The notes: generated by a model not told the origin, from the sequence alone. A stretch of DNA of 64,000 nucleotides from JAHOYW01 sp963664605 (GCA_963664605.1 OY761536.1:1674001-1738000); one strand, 5' to 3'; counted from the first letter of the stretch, positions 8,733-18,231 are shown. Program-made: numbers and translations.

Positions 8733-9155
8733 TTACTCCATATTACAAAAATGAGTGTTGATATATTCGCATGCATCTTCCAGGGAACCAAGGATTTTTG
8801 TGCAATAGCGAACCATCCACGGGCTGCAGTCTTTGAATTCAAATGGAGAAAAAGCGACTACGAATTTACCAAGATCATGTGAAGCGTAGAATACCTCCAT
8901 GCTTGTTCCGATACTTGGTTTATTATAATTGACCAGAATAATGTCTGCATCGCGTACGTCCTGTAAGTCGAACTCAACGATCTCATTGGAACTGTCAACT
9001 TTACGGTCAACAAATTTCCGACGCATCGGGTCAAGTGTTCTGAATTGTTTGTCTAATCCTTTCTTGGCTGTTTCCCGCCATTCACGGGCATGCCCGGCAT
9101 GTTCGTCCATGATTGGACCGCTTAAGTATATAGTTTTAATTTTGTTATAGGCCAT
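8733..9155 (-). CDS. Nucleoside 2-deoxyribosyltransferase-like protein
   Basis: From the ATG at 9155 (GGAAGAG about 8 nt upstream) the product is 140 residues; an in-frame ATG at 9242 would add a 29-residue tail that looks non-coding. The N-terminal TIYLSGPI strand-loop, the DLQDVRDADIILVNYN segment and SIGTSMEVFYA match the nucleoside 2-deoxyribosyltransferase fold. In that fold the first loop binds nucleoside or phosphate and the Glu of 'SMEVFYA' corresponds to the catalytic Glu. Substrate cannot be predicted; many members act on nucleotides or hydrolyse N-glycosidic bonds. It lies 29 nt before the EFR1 gene and probably starts that operon. Confidence 0.75.
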   Translation of the reverse strand: MAYNKIKTIYLSGPIMDEHAGHAREWRETAKKGLDKQFRTLDPMRRKFVDRKVDSSNEIVEFDLQDVRDADIILVNYNKPSIGTSMEVFYASHDLGKFVVAFSPFEFKDCSPWMVRYCTKILGSLEDACEYINTHFCNME

Positions 9156-9357
9156 AAAATCACTCTTCCAAAATATTGAGGTTCTGTTTACTCTATAATA
9201 TTTTAGCTCGTAATGCAAATATAATCCAATCAAATCCTGCATTATCTTGAAAATAGTTTGCTTTCAAGACAAAATGAGCATGATTTACTGCTTGAATATT
9301 CTAAGGATTTATATATATTGTATCAATGCCTGTAAAATAAACAAGGAGAATCATGTT

Positions 9358-9711
9358 ATGCCTGTTCTGCAAAAAATTTTAATTATATTTATGTGCTGCT
9401 GCACACTGCTGTGTTTCGGGCAGGATGATCTTGCAAAACTTAATAAAAAAGAAAAAGAACTGATTAAGCAGGAAAAAAAGATTGCCAAAGAAATGTTTGA
9501 AGCACGCGTTAAGCTGCTTGAAAAAGATCAGCACCTGAAAAAAATACATGACAAAATCATGGAACTGCATAAAGAACTTTCGTTGATGCTCGACAGAAAA
9601 AAAGAAATGCGTATTCTTGTTGATAAGATGAAGAAAGTAAGAAATTCTTTGAATACAGTCAGGGATAAGAAGCGGGAACTTGAGCCTGACGAGGAAGAAG
9701 AGGAAGAATAA
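9358..9711 (+). CDS. Small exported coiled-coil protein with acidic tail
   Basis: I chose the ATG at 9358 because AAGGAG lies 9 nt upstream; upstream in-frame codons from 9247 have no ribosome site. The 117-residue product has a signal peptide (LQKILIIFMCCCTLLCFG, cut before QDD). The rest is charged and helical, with Lys/Glu and Leu heptads from about 25 to 105, and it ends in a run of six Glu. No family is recognised. It resembles small periplasmic coiled-coil spacer proteins. It faces the phage-like genes across a shared terminator. Confidence 0.6.
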   Translation: MPVLQKILIIFMCCCTLLCFGQDDLAKLNKKEKELIKQEKKIAKEMFEARVKLLEKDQHLKKIHDKIMELHKELSLMLDRKKEMRILVDKMKKVRNSLNTVRDKKRELEPDEEEEEE

Positions 9712-9718
9712 TAATAAA

Positions 9719-9768
9719 AACCGGGATTCAGAAAAATTTCTCTGAACCCCGGTTTCTGGATTTTTATT
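9719..9768. terminator. Bidirectional terminator between convergent genes
   Basis: A 14-bp stem with one mismatch (9719-9732 with 9741-9754) is flanked by T-rich sequence on both strands. It separates the plus-strand coiled-coil gene from the minus-strand phage-like genes and can serve both. Confidence 0.8.
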
Positions 9769-9769
9769 T

Positions 9770-10069
9770 TTAAACCACTACGCAGCGGTAACATTCAATT
9801 GTTCCGTCCATATCCCGGCAGATTTTAATATCCTTCAGATCATAAGTCTGTCCTGAATGAACTATCTGACTGCCTGGTTCGGGTTCATTATCGCAGCGCA
9901 GCAAAAATATTTTACCGTTTTTTATACTGCCGTAACGGTTTATGTCCCGATGAGTAAAATCCATTATTAGAGCATAAGCGGAGTATTGCGTATATCCGGC
10001 TTGTCCGTCAGCAAAGGCTCCGTTTGGAACTTTTACAGTTACGGGTTCTTGTAAGCGGTCTTCAAACAT
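9770..10069 (-). CDS. Small phage-like protein following portal-like gene
   Basis: A 99-residue soluble protein with no signal peptide. Its beta-rich pattern and small size, and its position 9 nt after a portal-like gene, suggest a phage head or head-tail joining component. I recognise no specific family. The sequence 'SGQTYDLKDIKICRDMDGTIECYRCVV' resembles the last strands of small head-tail connector proteins, but this is weak. Position and length carry most of the weight. Confidence 0.45.
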   Translation of the reverse strand: MFEDRLQEPVTVKVPNGAFADGQAGYTQYSAYALIMDFTHRDINRYGSIKNGKIFLLRCDNEPEPGSQIVHSGQTYDLKDIKICRDMDGTIECYRCVVV

Positions 10070-10078
10070 AGTGAACCT

Positions 10079-11488
10079 CTATTTAATGTTATTTTCTATT
10101 TCTGCAAGGATTGTTTTACGCGATTCCGGCGTTATCTTTTTGATTTTTTCCAGAATGCTGACTGCGGCTCGTGATATTTCGCGCCGGTACTCATCACCTC
10201 CTGGAATACTGTTCAGTCCCAATAAGGCATCAATGGATTCTTTCAGATTGACTACTGCGAACTCACGATTATAGATAATTTCCGGGACTTTTATGCTGGC
10301 ATCCCATCGATTCATCAATTCCCAGCATTTCATTTCGACCTGTTCCAGAATATCCACCCGCGAGACCAGAAACTGTTTAACGTTCTGGTGATCCCATGCT
10401 TTTGATTCGGCTGTCTGCGCACTTGGAGATTCACGCTGGATCGCCATTCCAACTATGTCAAACATCTCTTTTTTCATGTTGATGTTTTCTTCCCGTATGT
10501 GCGTGGTCTCAGTACCTGACGGGGAAATGTAACGGCTGATGCCTTTTTCCTCAGTTCCCTCCCAGATAGCCGCTGAACGTGCCAGTATATGACTGAATTT
10601 AGGAGAGTTTTCATCTTCTTCCATGTTTTCTGTTTGGATGCGCGGCTGGCGGGCGCTGCGAACAAAGTTTTCGGAGATTATCAGCAGGCCGAACATCTGT
10701 TTGACGATATTCATCTGTGCTTCAGATTCATTATTCAGAATCGCGTCGGATATACGTACTATGTCCTCGAACCAATGATTCGCGTCCATACCGAAACCAT
10801 CAGCTTCAACTGCGTGAATCAGCGGTACAATACCGAGATTATGAGCGCCGTGTTCACGGATGATTATTTCGCCTGTGATTCCTTCTTTTTCAAAAAGAGT
10901 CCATTCATTTCTAGTCCAGAGCCTGCGGCATTTTCTATATACTGGAGCTTCGAAAGGGCTTTTGCTGGTGTAGGAATTTTCCTCTATCAAAGCCCATTCA
11001 AGCCGTCCGTCACTGCCATATGCCCAGTCTGTTACAGATAATGGTGAAACCGCGACCGCGTAAGGACGCAGCCGTTCGCGTTCTTTGCGTTCGGGGTCGA
11101 TGTCGCCTTCAAAGCGTGGCATTTCAATCAGCATCCAGGCAGAACCATAAACGTTCAGCATAGTTGAAAATTGACGCATTACTTCATTTGCGCGCAACCC
11201 GCCGCGTGAAAAGTCTTCAATCATGTTCAGGTCGGCGTTGTGCCGTTGGGGGTCGCTGGACAGGACATAATGAGTTATCAAGCGGGCGATTTTGCGCGGG
11301 TAATTAAAATAATACGCCCGCTGGCGACGTTCGAGAAATTCCAGGTCAATTTCCGAAACATGCTTGATTAAAGCTTCTTCAATGTAGGCGGAACCGCCGG
11401 AATATGCATCAGAACTGCGTTTCCAGAGAGCTTTGTTTTTACGGTAAACCGAATGTTCACGTCTGAAAAGATATTCAAAATCCGTCAT
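10079..11488 (-). CDS. Phage portal-like protein
   Basis: The 469-residue product resembles portal proteins of tailed phages. The N-terminus has a conserved-looking 'WKRSSDAYSGG' segment, then 'RRQRAYYFNYPRKIARLITHYVLS', similar to the 'R..FYN...R.V..LVG..F' clip-stem lead of portal families. The middle carries ordinary wing-domain patterns ('NVYGSAWMLIEMP', 'YAVAVSPLSVTDWAY'), and long helices follow from about 330 to the end. In phages the portal forms the DNA entry ring. No terminase, protease, capsid or tail gene is next to it, so this is either a prophage remnant or a domesticated pair. Homology is judged by eye only. Confidence 0.5.
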   Translation of the reverse strand: MTDFEYLFRREHSVYRKNKALWKRSSDAYSGGSAYIEEALIKHVSEIDLEFLERRQRAYYFNYPRKIARLITHYVLSSDPQRHNADLNMIEDFSRGGLRANEVMRQFSTMLNVYGSAWMLIEMPRFEGDIDPERKERERLRPYAVAVSPLSVTDWAYGSDGRLEWALIEENSYTSKSPFEAPVYRKCRRLWTRNEWTLFEKEGITGEIIIREHGAHNLGIVPLIHAVEADGFGMDANHWFEDIVRISDAILNNESEAQMNIVKQMFGLLIISENFVRSARQPRIQTENMEEDENSPKFSHILARSAAIWEGTEEKGISRYISPSGTETTHIREENINMKKEMFDIVGMAIQRESPSAQTAESKAWDHQNVKQFLVSRVDILEQVEMKCWELMNRWDASIKVPEIIYNREFAVVNLKESIDALLGLNSIPGGDEYRREISRAAVSILEKIKKITPESRKTILAEIENNIK

Positions 11489-11629
11489 TATAACACCTTC
11501 TTGTTAAAATTATTGTTGTTAGTTACTAATGAAATAAACGTCAACCGGAACACTCTGTCTTGTAATAATTTTATTCGGCTGTACCTTACTGATTATGATT
11601 TAAAATTATAATACAAATTTGGAATATAT

Positions 11630-12472
11630 ATGCTGAAATTAGGTGAGATGAACCGCCTTGAAGTCTACCGCATGGTGGAGTTTGGCGCATTTTTAACGGA
11701 TAACGACGAAGAAGTCCTGCTGCCCCGTAAGTTTGTTCCGGAAGGAACAAAGCTCGGAGACTGGATTGATGTGTTTTTATATCTGGACTCCGAAGACAGG
11801 CCGGTGGCTACTACGCAAACGCCAAAGGCTTTCGTCGGCGACACGGTTTTTCTTGAGGTTAAAGATACTAATGATATCGGTGCTTTTATGGACTGGGGGC
11901 TGGATAAGGATCTTTTTGTTCCGTTCAGAGAACAGAAAGAACGGATGCTTACAGGGAAAAGCTATGTAGTCAGGCTGGTTTTGGATAAAGTCAGCGGCAG
12001 GATTTTCGGTTCAAACCGGATTCATGTTTTTGCTAAAAAAACTCATGAGGATAATTTCAAAGTCGGAGAGAGGGTTGAAATACTGATTTGCAATGAAGAA
12101 GATATAGGCTTCAACGTATTGATCAACAATGAGTACATGGGAATGCTCTATAAAAATGAGATACATTCCCCGGTAAAGCCGGGTGATAAACTCACAGCTT
12201 ATATTTCAAAACTGCGTGCCGACAAAAAAATAGATGTAAATCTGCGGAAGCCGGGATTTTTCGGGATACTCAAAGAAAAACCCATGATTCTGTCAAAACT
12301 TGAGGAAGCCGGAGGTTTTCTGCCTTTCAACTCCAAATCCGACCCTAAAGATATAGAAGCCAACTTTCATATCAGCAAGCGCGTTTTCAAACAGGCGATC
12401 GGCAATCTCTACAAAGAACGCCGGATCACCATCACTGACGACGGAATAAAGCTGAACAAGCTTAAAGATTAA
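11630..12472 (+). CDS. cvfB: CvfB/YitL-type S1 RNA-binding protein
   Basis: A 280-residue protein with the CvfB architecture: three S1-like beta barrels (about residues 1-65, 67-135 and 140-210) followed by a winged helix (about 220-275). Recognisable stretches are 'LGEMNRLEVYRMVEFGAFL', 'DIGAFMDWGLDKDLFVPFREQ' and 'GKSYVVRLVLDKVSGRIFGS'. CvfB proteins bind RNA and are linked to post-transcriptional control of virulence or stress genes in Firmicutes; the role here is inferred from family. It is transcribed alone, divergent from the portal-like gene. Confidence 0.88.
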   Translation: MLKLGEMNRLEVYRMVEFGAFLTDNDEEVLLPRKFVPEGTKLGDWIDVFLYLDSEDRPVATTQTPKAFVGDTVFLEVKDTNDIGAFMDWGLDKDLFVPFREQKERMLTGKSYVVRLVLDKVSGRIFGSNRIHVFAKKTHEDNFKVGERVEILICNEEDIGFNVLINNEYMGMLYKNEIHSPVKPGDKLTAYISKLRADKKIDVNLRKPGFFGILKEKPMILSKLEEAGGFLPFNSKSDPKDIEANFHISKRVFKQAIGNLYKERRITITDDGIKLNKLKD

Positions 12473-12520
12473 TATACTATCCGGCATAGAAAACACAGTA
12501 ACACGTAACATGCAATACGT

Positions 12521-13168
12521 TTATCGGCAGGCCCAGTGCATTCCGCGACGCATGATTTCCTTTACTTCGGGGATAGAAAAATCGGCGGCGACGTGACCTA
12601 GTGAACTATAGAACACCCGGCCTTTGCCGTAATGACGTTTCCATACTACCGGCATTACAGTACCGTTTATCCATAGATCGTTCTTTCCGTTGAAAGTTGT
12701 TGTTGCCAAAACTTTATTTCCCGGGTCGGTATGCATATAATATTGTTCCGAATGCATTTTGAAATCAGACAGTCCGGCTGTTACTTCATCCTCAATATCA
12801 GAAATATTGACAATATAATCAATAATATTTCCGGGGTGAACAACCCATTGTCCGCCGGTCATGTACTGGTATTCGGTATCAGTGCGGAACGAATCGCACA
12901 TCCCGCCGTGCCATCCGGAGAGCCCTGTACCGCTTTTGACGGCCTCCCGCAAGCCTTTTGACTGCTCCGGTTTTATTTCGCTCATTGTCCAGCATGGTAC
13001 TATCAGATCATATGATTTGATCAGTTCCACATCTTCGTAAATATCAAGTTTGTCGCTTATATCAACTTCGAAGCCGTCTTTTCTCATTGTTTCAGCCATA
13101 ATATTGGAGCACTGTTCAGGTTCATGGCCGTCCCAGCCTCCCCAAGTAATAAATATTCTTTTTTTCAT
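12521..13168 (-). CDS. ThuA-like domain protein
   Basis: A 215-residue protein from the ATG at 13168, which has AAGGA 7 nt upstream; the alternative at 13204 overlaps the preceding gene by 17 nt. The ThuA (trehalose utilisation) fold is seen in 'GGWDGHEPEQCSNIM', 'SYDLIVPCWTMSEI', 'GTGLSGWHGGMCDSF' and 'GKGRVFYSSLGH'. ThuA is a class I glutamine-amidotransferase-like fold, often paired with Gfo/Idh/MocA dehydrogenases in Lentisphaerae, Planctomycetes and Bacteroidetes, as here: the dehydrogenase ends 19 nt upstream. A role in 3-keto-glycoside or sugar turnover is possible but unproven. Confidence 0.82.
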   Translation of the reverse strand: MKKRIFITWGGWDGHEPEQCSNIMAETMRKDGFEVDISDKLDIYEDVELIKSYDLIVPCWTMSEIKPEQSKGLREAVKSGTGLSGWHGGMCDSFRTDTEYQYMTGGQWVVHPGNIIDYIVNISDIEDEVTAGLSDFKMHSEQYYMHTDPGNKVLATTTFNGKNDLWINGTVMPVVWKRHYGKGRVFYSSLGHVAADFSIPEVKEIMRRGMHWACR

Positions 13169-13187
13169 GTTTAATCCTTTTGTTTTT

Positions 13188-14285
13188 TTAATCAAGTTCG
13201 CCATGCATTAGGCCCAGGGGCAGGGGAGCTGGACGTTCACATGAGCTTTCAAGATAAATTTGTTTTTCTTCGGCTGCTGATCTTTCAAGTGCGCACATTA
13301 CATCAAGCACATGAAAAGCGAGTTCGCCGCTGCAACGGTGTTTTCTATTTGTGTTAATAGCTTTTGCCATATCCGCCAGTCCGATACTGCGCATATTATC
13401 AGTATAGCCGAACGGTATCGGCACTTCCTGCCATTCGCCTCTTGCCTTAGCGAATTTTACCGGGCCTCCGAAAGTATTAGGATCGGGAAGAGAAAGACTT
13501 CCGGCAGTTCCGTGCAGTTCCAGACATGGACAAGAACTTTTAGCAATATCAAAACTCATTATCAGGGTGATGATTGTGCCGCATTTAAATTCCAGTATTC
13601 CGGCGACATGCGTATTTATTTCAACTGGGAGCCTGCTGCCGAACCTGATTTCACTTGTGCAGGTTCTTTCTTTAAAACCGCGTCCGTTTATTGCGGTAAC
13701 TTTTTTTACCGGGCCAAGCAGGTTTATTAAAGCTGTAATATAATAGGGCCCCATGTCAAACAGTGGACCGCCGCCTTTTAAATAATAGAATTCCGGGGCA
13801 GGGTGCCAGCTTTCATGACCCGGGCACATCATAAACGCCGTGCCGGAAACCGGAGTCCCGATCCAGTTTTCGTCAAGCAGCTTCCTGACGGTCTGAATGC
13901 CTCCGCCGAGGAATGTGTCAGGCGCGGAACCGATTTTCAGTTTCTTTTCTGTTCCCAATTTTATTACTGGAACCGCTTCAGGCATGGACAGGGCAAAAGG
14001 TTTTTCCGCGTAAACATGTTTGCCCGCTTCAAGAACCATGGTGTTTATTTTGGCATGAACTTGAGGCGTTGTCAGATTTAGAACTATTTCAACATCTCTT
14101 TTCTTAAGCAGTTCTGAAACGGAAACAGCTTTGCAGGCATAGAGTTCCTCTTTAGCTTTTGCCGCTTCCATATTAAGGTCGGCGCAATAGGCGTATTCTA
14201 TAAATTTGAAAGTTTTTGCCGCTTTGAAGTAGGCATCGCTGATGTTGCCGCAGCCGATGACTCCGACTTTCGTGATATTGTTCAT
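13188..14285 (-). CDS. Gfo/Idh/MocA-family oxidoreductase (module 1)
   Basis: A 365-residue NAD(P)-dependent sugar dehydrogenase-like protein. The N-terminal Rossmann motif is VGVIGCGNISDAYF (8-21), and the cofactor/catalytic EKP motif appears as YAEKPFALSM (about 93-102). The C-terminal alpha/beta domain carries 'GGPLFDMGPYYITALINLLGPV', where the catalytic His of many members is replaced by Tyr-Tyr, as also in the second copy in this window. AAGGAG lies just before the start codon. It leads a two-gene operon with ThuA, divergent from an AraC regulator. It is clearly similar to the module 2 copy (GCGQISDAYLKASETF). Confidence 0.87.
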   Translation of the reverse strand: MNNITKVGVIGCGNISDAYFKAAKTFKFIEYAYCADLNMEAAKAKEELYACKAVSVSELLKKRDVEIVLNLTTPQVHAKINTMVLEAGKHVYAEKPFALSMPEAVPVIKLGTEKKLKIGSAPDTFLGGGIQTVRKLLDENWIGTPVSGTAFMMCPGHESWHPAPEFYYLKGGGPLFDMGPYYITALINLLGPVKKVTAINGRGFKERTCTSEIRFGSRLPVEINTHVAGILEFKCGTIITLIMSFDIAKSSCPCLELHGTAGSLSLPDPNTFGGPVKFAKARGEWQEVPIPFGYTDNMRSIGLADMAKAINTNRKHRCSGELAFHVLDVMCALERSAAEEKQIYLESSCERPAPLPLGLMHGELD

Positions 14286-14303
14286 TTTTTTATCTCCTTA
14301 TAA

Positions 14304-14332
14304 TTGACATTTAATATTTATTCAAGTATAAT
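14304..14332 (+). promoter_or_regulatory. Consensus sigma-70 promoter for AraC regulator
   Basis: TTGACA (14304-14309), a 17-bp spacer and TATAAT (14327-14332) match the full consensus. Predicted transcription starts near 14339, leaving a leader of only about 14 nt before the AraC start at 14353. Confidence 0.8.
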
Positions 14333-14352
14333 TCAATAATGCGTACTTAACA

Positions 14353-15195
14353 ATGGAATATAAATTCATTAAAATGGAAAATTTATCCAAACATCTCGGT
14401 TATATGCCAAGAAAATTCTGTTCTCCTATGCCGCTAGACACAATAGGATTCGTTCCGCGTAAGAAAGAACGGGTGGTGCGTTCATTCAAGAGTTTTAATT
14501 TTTCATTTATCATTGAGGGAACCGGCACATATATATACCGGGGTGAAGTATATAAAATTAATGCTCCCTGCGTGATTACCCAATGGCCCGGTGAACCTAT
14601 GGATTACGGGCCGGATAAAAGCTGGTATGAAGTGTATTTTATCTATCCTGAATCAGCTGGAGAATTTTTGCAGAAGAGAAGATTTTTTAAGCAGAATAAA
14701 TTTGTCTGGCATATTACCGATCCTGGGAGGATATTGAATTTACTTGCAGAATTGAAAGTTGCTTTGGCGACAGAATCGTTAAACCCTGACAGGATTGATT
14801 ATCTCTGCGAAGGAATTATCATGGAGAGTTTACTGGCACAATCAAGCCCGCCGGAAACAGAGGAAGAACGGAAGATAAGGATATTGAAATCATATATCAG
14901 GAACAATTTCAGCATTAAACATAACTATAAGCAGCTTGCGCGTGAGTACGGAATGTCGCTTTCAACATTTCGCCGTTACTGGTTGAAATATACTGGCATG
15001 CCTCCGGCAAGATACCAGAATAAACTGTTGGTCCAGGAAGCATGCAGACTGTTAATTGAGAAAAACGAAAGCGTGAAAGAGATTGCGGAAATGCTGAATT
15101 TTGACGATCCATTTTATTTCAGCAAGAAATTTCACAAGGAAACCGGTGTTACCCCGACTCAATATCGCCGCCAGCATGCCCAGTTCCCGGTATAA
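14353..15195 (+). CDS. AraC-family transcriptional regulator (module 1)
   Basis: A 280-residue regulator with an N-terminal cupin-like sensor domain (about 40-120, with 'IIEGTGTYIYRGEVYKINAPCVITQWPG') and a C-terminal double helix-turn-helix (about 178-277). The second HTH ends in the family signature 'IAEMLNFDDPFYFSKKFHKETGVTPTQYR'. It is divergent from the Gfo/Idh/MocA-ThuA operon with 67 nt between starts, so it probably controls that operon in response to a sugar. No good ribosome site precedes 14353, in line with the short leader predicted from its promoter. Confidence 0.9.
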   Translation: MEYKFIKMENLSKHLGYMPRKFCSPMPLDTIGFVPRKKERVVRSFKSFNFSFIIEGTGTYIYRGEVYKINAPCVITQWPGEPMDYGPDKSWYEVYFIYPESAGEFLQKRRFFKQNKFVWHITDPGRILNLLAELKVALATESLNPDRIDYLCEGIIMESLLAQSSPPETEEERKIRILKSYIRNNFSIKHNYKQLAREYGMSLSTFRRYWLKYTGMPPARYQNKLLVQEACRLLIEKNESVKEIAEMLNFDDPFYFSKKFHKETGVTPTQYRRQHAQFPV

Positions 15196-15250
15196 AAAAT
15201 CCTGTTCAGATTTCCCTGCGGAGAAGCGGTGCAGAGAAACCCGGACAGGA
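15194..15250 (-). terminator. Terminator of the glutamate dehydrogenase gene
   Basis: A 20-bp imperfect stem (15200-15219 with 15231-15250) is followed on the minus strand by a T run, seen as AAAAAA on the plus strand at 15194-15199. It lies about 30 nt beyond the minus-strand dehydrogenase stop and overlaps the end of the AraC gene. Confidence 0.75.
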
Positions 15251-15279
15251 CAGAATTATAATTTAAGGCTTTAGCCTGC

Positions 15280-18231
15280 TTATTTTTTCATAGCGATTTT
15301 TATTTCCTGCTCCAGATTGCCGGACTGATTGTAGATTATCCTGGTCGCGAGTTCGACGGAGGCAATCGCTTTTTTGTATTCAGCCGGGAGACGTTCAATA
15401 CGGTCTTTATACTTCTGAGCGAACAATTTGGGCAGATGATCCAGAATTACCTGTTCTTTAATCATTTCAGGATGTTTGGTCAGATACTCTGAAATCGCTT
15501 CATTTTTCTCATTTATTCTACGGCTGAGGACTTCGGTTAATCCGGTCATATGGCAAATAGCGGCCTTATAGTTGGCGAACAGCCATTCAGCTTCACGGGC
15601 TGCGTGATTTTTCAACTTGAGCATGATTTCTTTGACCAGTTCCTGTTTTTCAGCTTTGAACTCATCTTTGTCAAGCATTATACCGGACATGATTTCGTAT
15701 GAGGAAGTGATAACCCCGCATTTATTGGCGGAAGCATCCTTGACAATCAGGATTCCTGCATCCTGTAGTTTGCCTCGGGCTTCCGGCGTGATAAAACTGT
15801 TAGCTCCTTCAACTATAGCTTTGGAGCTGTTTTCCCCATTTGGCAGATAGTGCTCCCAGTTGGAGATATTTATGGTTGACGGCCGCCCGCCGCAAGGTAG
15901 AAATACATCAGCATAATTATAAATATTATTCTGGAAATAATTCATGTATTCATCACGATTAACCATCTTCTTGGAAGTTTTGTCATTTTTCCTGTAAAAT
16001 AAACGGTGACGCTCGCCTTCCGGAGTGGATACCGGTTCGCTGAAGATCATATAGGCGCCGTCAGCTTTAAGCTTTTCCGGATTGAAAACGTCAAGGTTTT
16101 GCTTCAATACCAGAGATTCCAGCTCTTTGCGGTCAAGGCCGGCTGGATCATAGACTGCGGCCGGGCCATCGGTTATGGCAACGATCCTGGCATTTTTATA
16201 AATATAGGAATCGCCTTTTTTCTCCAGCAGTAATTTCAATTCATTACCGGCGACATCGCCGTAAGGACCGCCGGAAATCTTGACGGAAAATTCATCATTG
16301 TATGGATCTATATTCAATTCCCTGAGTGTGCGCAGGAAGAACTGATGTACTCCGAATGAGGTTACGCCGAACTCTTTATGATTGATGCCCTGGTCTGGTT
16401 TTCCGGAGATAAAACCTGAACCAAGGGTATAACCGGCTTTTGCCGCGTAATCGCTTATCCAGCCGATCATTACGTCAAGCATTCTTTCATCAGGGCCGAT
16501 TTCGATAATTTCTTTACTGCCGAGATAATCAACAATGTTTTTGTCTTTAAGCTTATCGTGTTTGTCATAGTTTATCAGGGAAATAAATGATTCGCAGATC
16601 GAACGCTGGGTCTCGAACATAACCGGCTGGCTGTCGCCGCCGTTAGCAGGATTCAGCAGGGTGATCATTTTAGAACCACCCTCGTAAATATCCTTGTTTT
16701 TGAAATGCTGTGTGTGTGCCAGGACGAAAACTTCACGGAATATTTCATCTTTGGCAAACTCATAAGCATCGTTTTGTTCGAGTGCATTAGGGCTGTTTTT
16801 GGGGATTACTGTCCGCCATCCGCCGCGGGCGATGTCAGAAAAACGCACTTGAAAACCAATTGCATTTTCACGGTAAAAGAAGAATATACCGTACGGACGG
16901 TCATCAGGGAAAGCCGCTTTGTAGGCCGGGTAATGCTTATCGTAGTAATCCATAAAAGCCGGGTCCATGCGGAACGCAAGACTCGATTTATGTTCCACGA
17001 AAAAGTTATTTTTCTGAATATTCCTGAAAAAATCAAGGACACATGCGAAAACGGTTTTTAAAAGTTTGTCTTTTTCATGTACGCCGGTATTTATCGCGTC
17101 AATTTTTCTTTCAATCTTGTGTTCACAAGCAAGCACTTTTTTAGAATCGCGTTTAATTTCCGGATCAAATCGTTTATAAAAATATTTGACCATTTCAACC
17201 ATGATTTCAGGATAAATTGCCATGAAACGGCAGATGTCCAGATGGTTGTAGGCATTTTTGTCAATGAATGCAAGCTGGGTGTGAACAAATTCCGCTGCTG
17301 CGCGCAACAGGTTGCAGTCCCGGATGGAAACTAATTTCTTAGCGACAAACTCGTGATGCAGAAGATCAAGCATGGTTGTCCAGTTCAGTACCCTTAAATT
17401 TTTCATCATCTCAACGACTTTAGATGACTGCAAAGTGACTCCGCTGGGAGAAGTCAGATATAAGGTTGCGATAGTTATAGGTTTGTGATAAAAATCCTCG
17501 GAATCATTTTGATAAGTCAAATCACGAAAATAAGTTCGTTCAATATTAAATCCGGCAAGGTTCACCGCTTCAATCATTTTATAATAGAAGCCGCCCTGCT
17601 GAGTGGAACGAGCCCGTGCCAAAGTCAGTCTCAATTCATGTTTGCCAATTTTTTCAATACCGACATTCGCGTAATCCTTGTCTTGCGGTTCAAGGCTCCA
17701 GTGCAAACGGTCAATTACGCGGTCAAAGCTCAGATCGGAAATGTTTATCCAGTTTATACGGTCATAGGCTTCATTTAGCCCGGGGTGGACCTTCTTAAAC
17801 ATTTTACGGTATGCTGATACTAATTCTTTTTTGGAAAAGAGTGGAGTGCCGCCAAATGAGGCGCGGTCTTCAAGAGTGTATAATTCGATGACCAGTGTTC
17901 GCGGAAGCTTGTTGATTATGATTTTCTGCTTTGATTCGTGAACTCTGACGCTTGCGATGCAGTGTTTACGCATCATCCGGCTGGTTGTCAGGATGTTATG
18001 TTCTTCACTTTTCAGATAGATCAGGATGATGCTGTCTTCACGTTCAATACGCTGAATACCGGTTTCGCTTTCAATATTAAACAGCATAGGAAGAATATCT
18101 TCAAGCATTTTCGGAGAAAAAGTCTTGAAAAAATAGTCAGGCATTGTCTCCCGAAGCAGATCATACCAGTGTTTAATCTTCTTATTATGTTCCGTAATCA
18201 CATTGCTCAAAAAATTATTTGCAGAGTCCAT
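15280..18231 (-). CDS. Large NAD-type glutamate dehydrogenase
   Basis: The 983-residue protein is a long-form glutamate dehydrogenase (about 115 kDa class), much longer than the common 450-residue enzyme. A roughly 440-residue N-terminal regulatory extension precedes the catalytic part. The catalytic core has the substrate loop 'RFSDIARGGWRTV', 'KDIYEGGSKMITLL' (the GG-x-K region), 'SGGPYGDVAGNELKLLL' (dinucleotide binding) and 'FLPCGGRPSTINISNW'. Reaction: oxidative deamination of glutamate to 2-oxoglutarate with NAD. It is monocistronic with its own promoter (18297-18325) and terminator (15194-15250). AGGTG precedes the ATG. Its role is probably amino acid catabolism. Confidence 0.88.
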   Translation of the reverse strand: MDSANNFLSNVITEHNKKIKHWYDLLRETMPDYFFKTFSPKMLEDILPMLFNIESETGIQRIEREDSIILIYLKSEEHNILTTSRMMRKHCIASVRVHESKQKIIINKLPRTLVIELYTLEDRASFGGTPLFSKKELVSAYRKMFKKVHPGLNEAYDRINWINISDLSFDRVIDRLHWSLEPQDKDYANVGIEKIGKHELRLTLARARSTQQGGFYYKMIEAVNLAGFNIERTYFRDLTYQNDSEDFYHKPITIATLYLTSPSGVTLQSSKVVEMMKNLRVLNWTTMLDLLHHEFVAKKLVSIRDCNLLRAAAEFVHTQLAFIDKNAYNHLDICRFMAIYPEIMVEMVKYFYKRFDPEIKRDSKKVLACEHKIERKIDAINTGVHEKDKLLKTVFACVLDFFRNIQKNNFFVEHKSSLAFRMDPAFMDYYDKHYPAYKAAFPDDRPYGIFFFYRENAIGFQVRFSDIARGGWRTVIPKNSPNALEQNDAYEFAKDEIFREVFVLAHTQHFKNKDIYEGGSKMITLLNPANGGDSQPVMFETQRSICESFISLINYDKHDKLKDKNIVDYLGSKEIIEIGPDERMLDVMIGWISDYAAKAGYTLGSGFISGKPDQGINHKEFGVTSFGVHQFFLRTLRELNIDPYNDEFSVKISGGPYGDVAGNELKLLLEKKGDSYIYKNARIVAITDGPAAVYDPAGLDRKELESLVLKQNLDVFNPEKLKADGAYMIFSEPVSTPEGERHRLFYRKNDKTSKKMVNRDEYMNYFQNNIYNYADVFLPCGGRPSTINISNWEHYLPNGENSSKAIVEGANSFITPEARGKLQDAGILIVKDASANKCGVITSSYEIMSGIMLDKDEFKAEKQELVKEIMLKLKNHAAREAEWLFANYKAAICHMTGLTEVLSRRINEKNEAISEYLTKHPEMIKEQVILDHLPKLFAQKYKDRIERLPAEYKKAIASVELATRIIYNQSGNLEQEIKIAMKK

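Noticed and set aside
9770..11488. Complete prophage
   Set aside because: Only two phage-like genes; both flanks are ordinary chromosomal genes and no integrase, att repeat or terminase is present.
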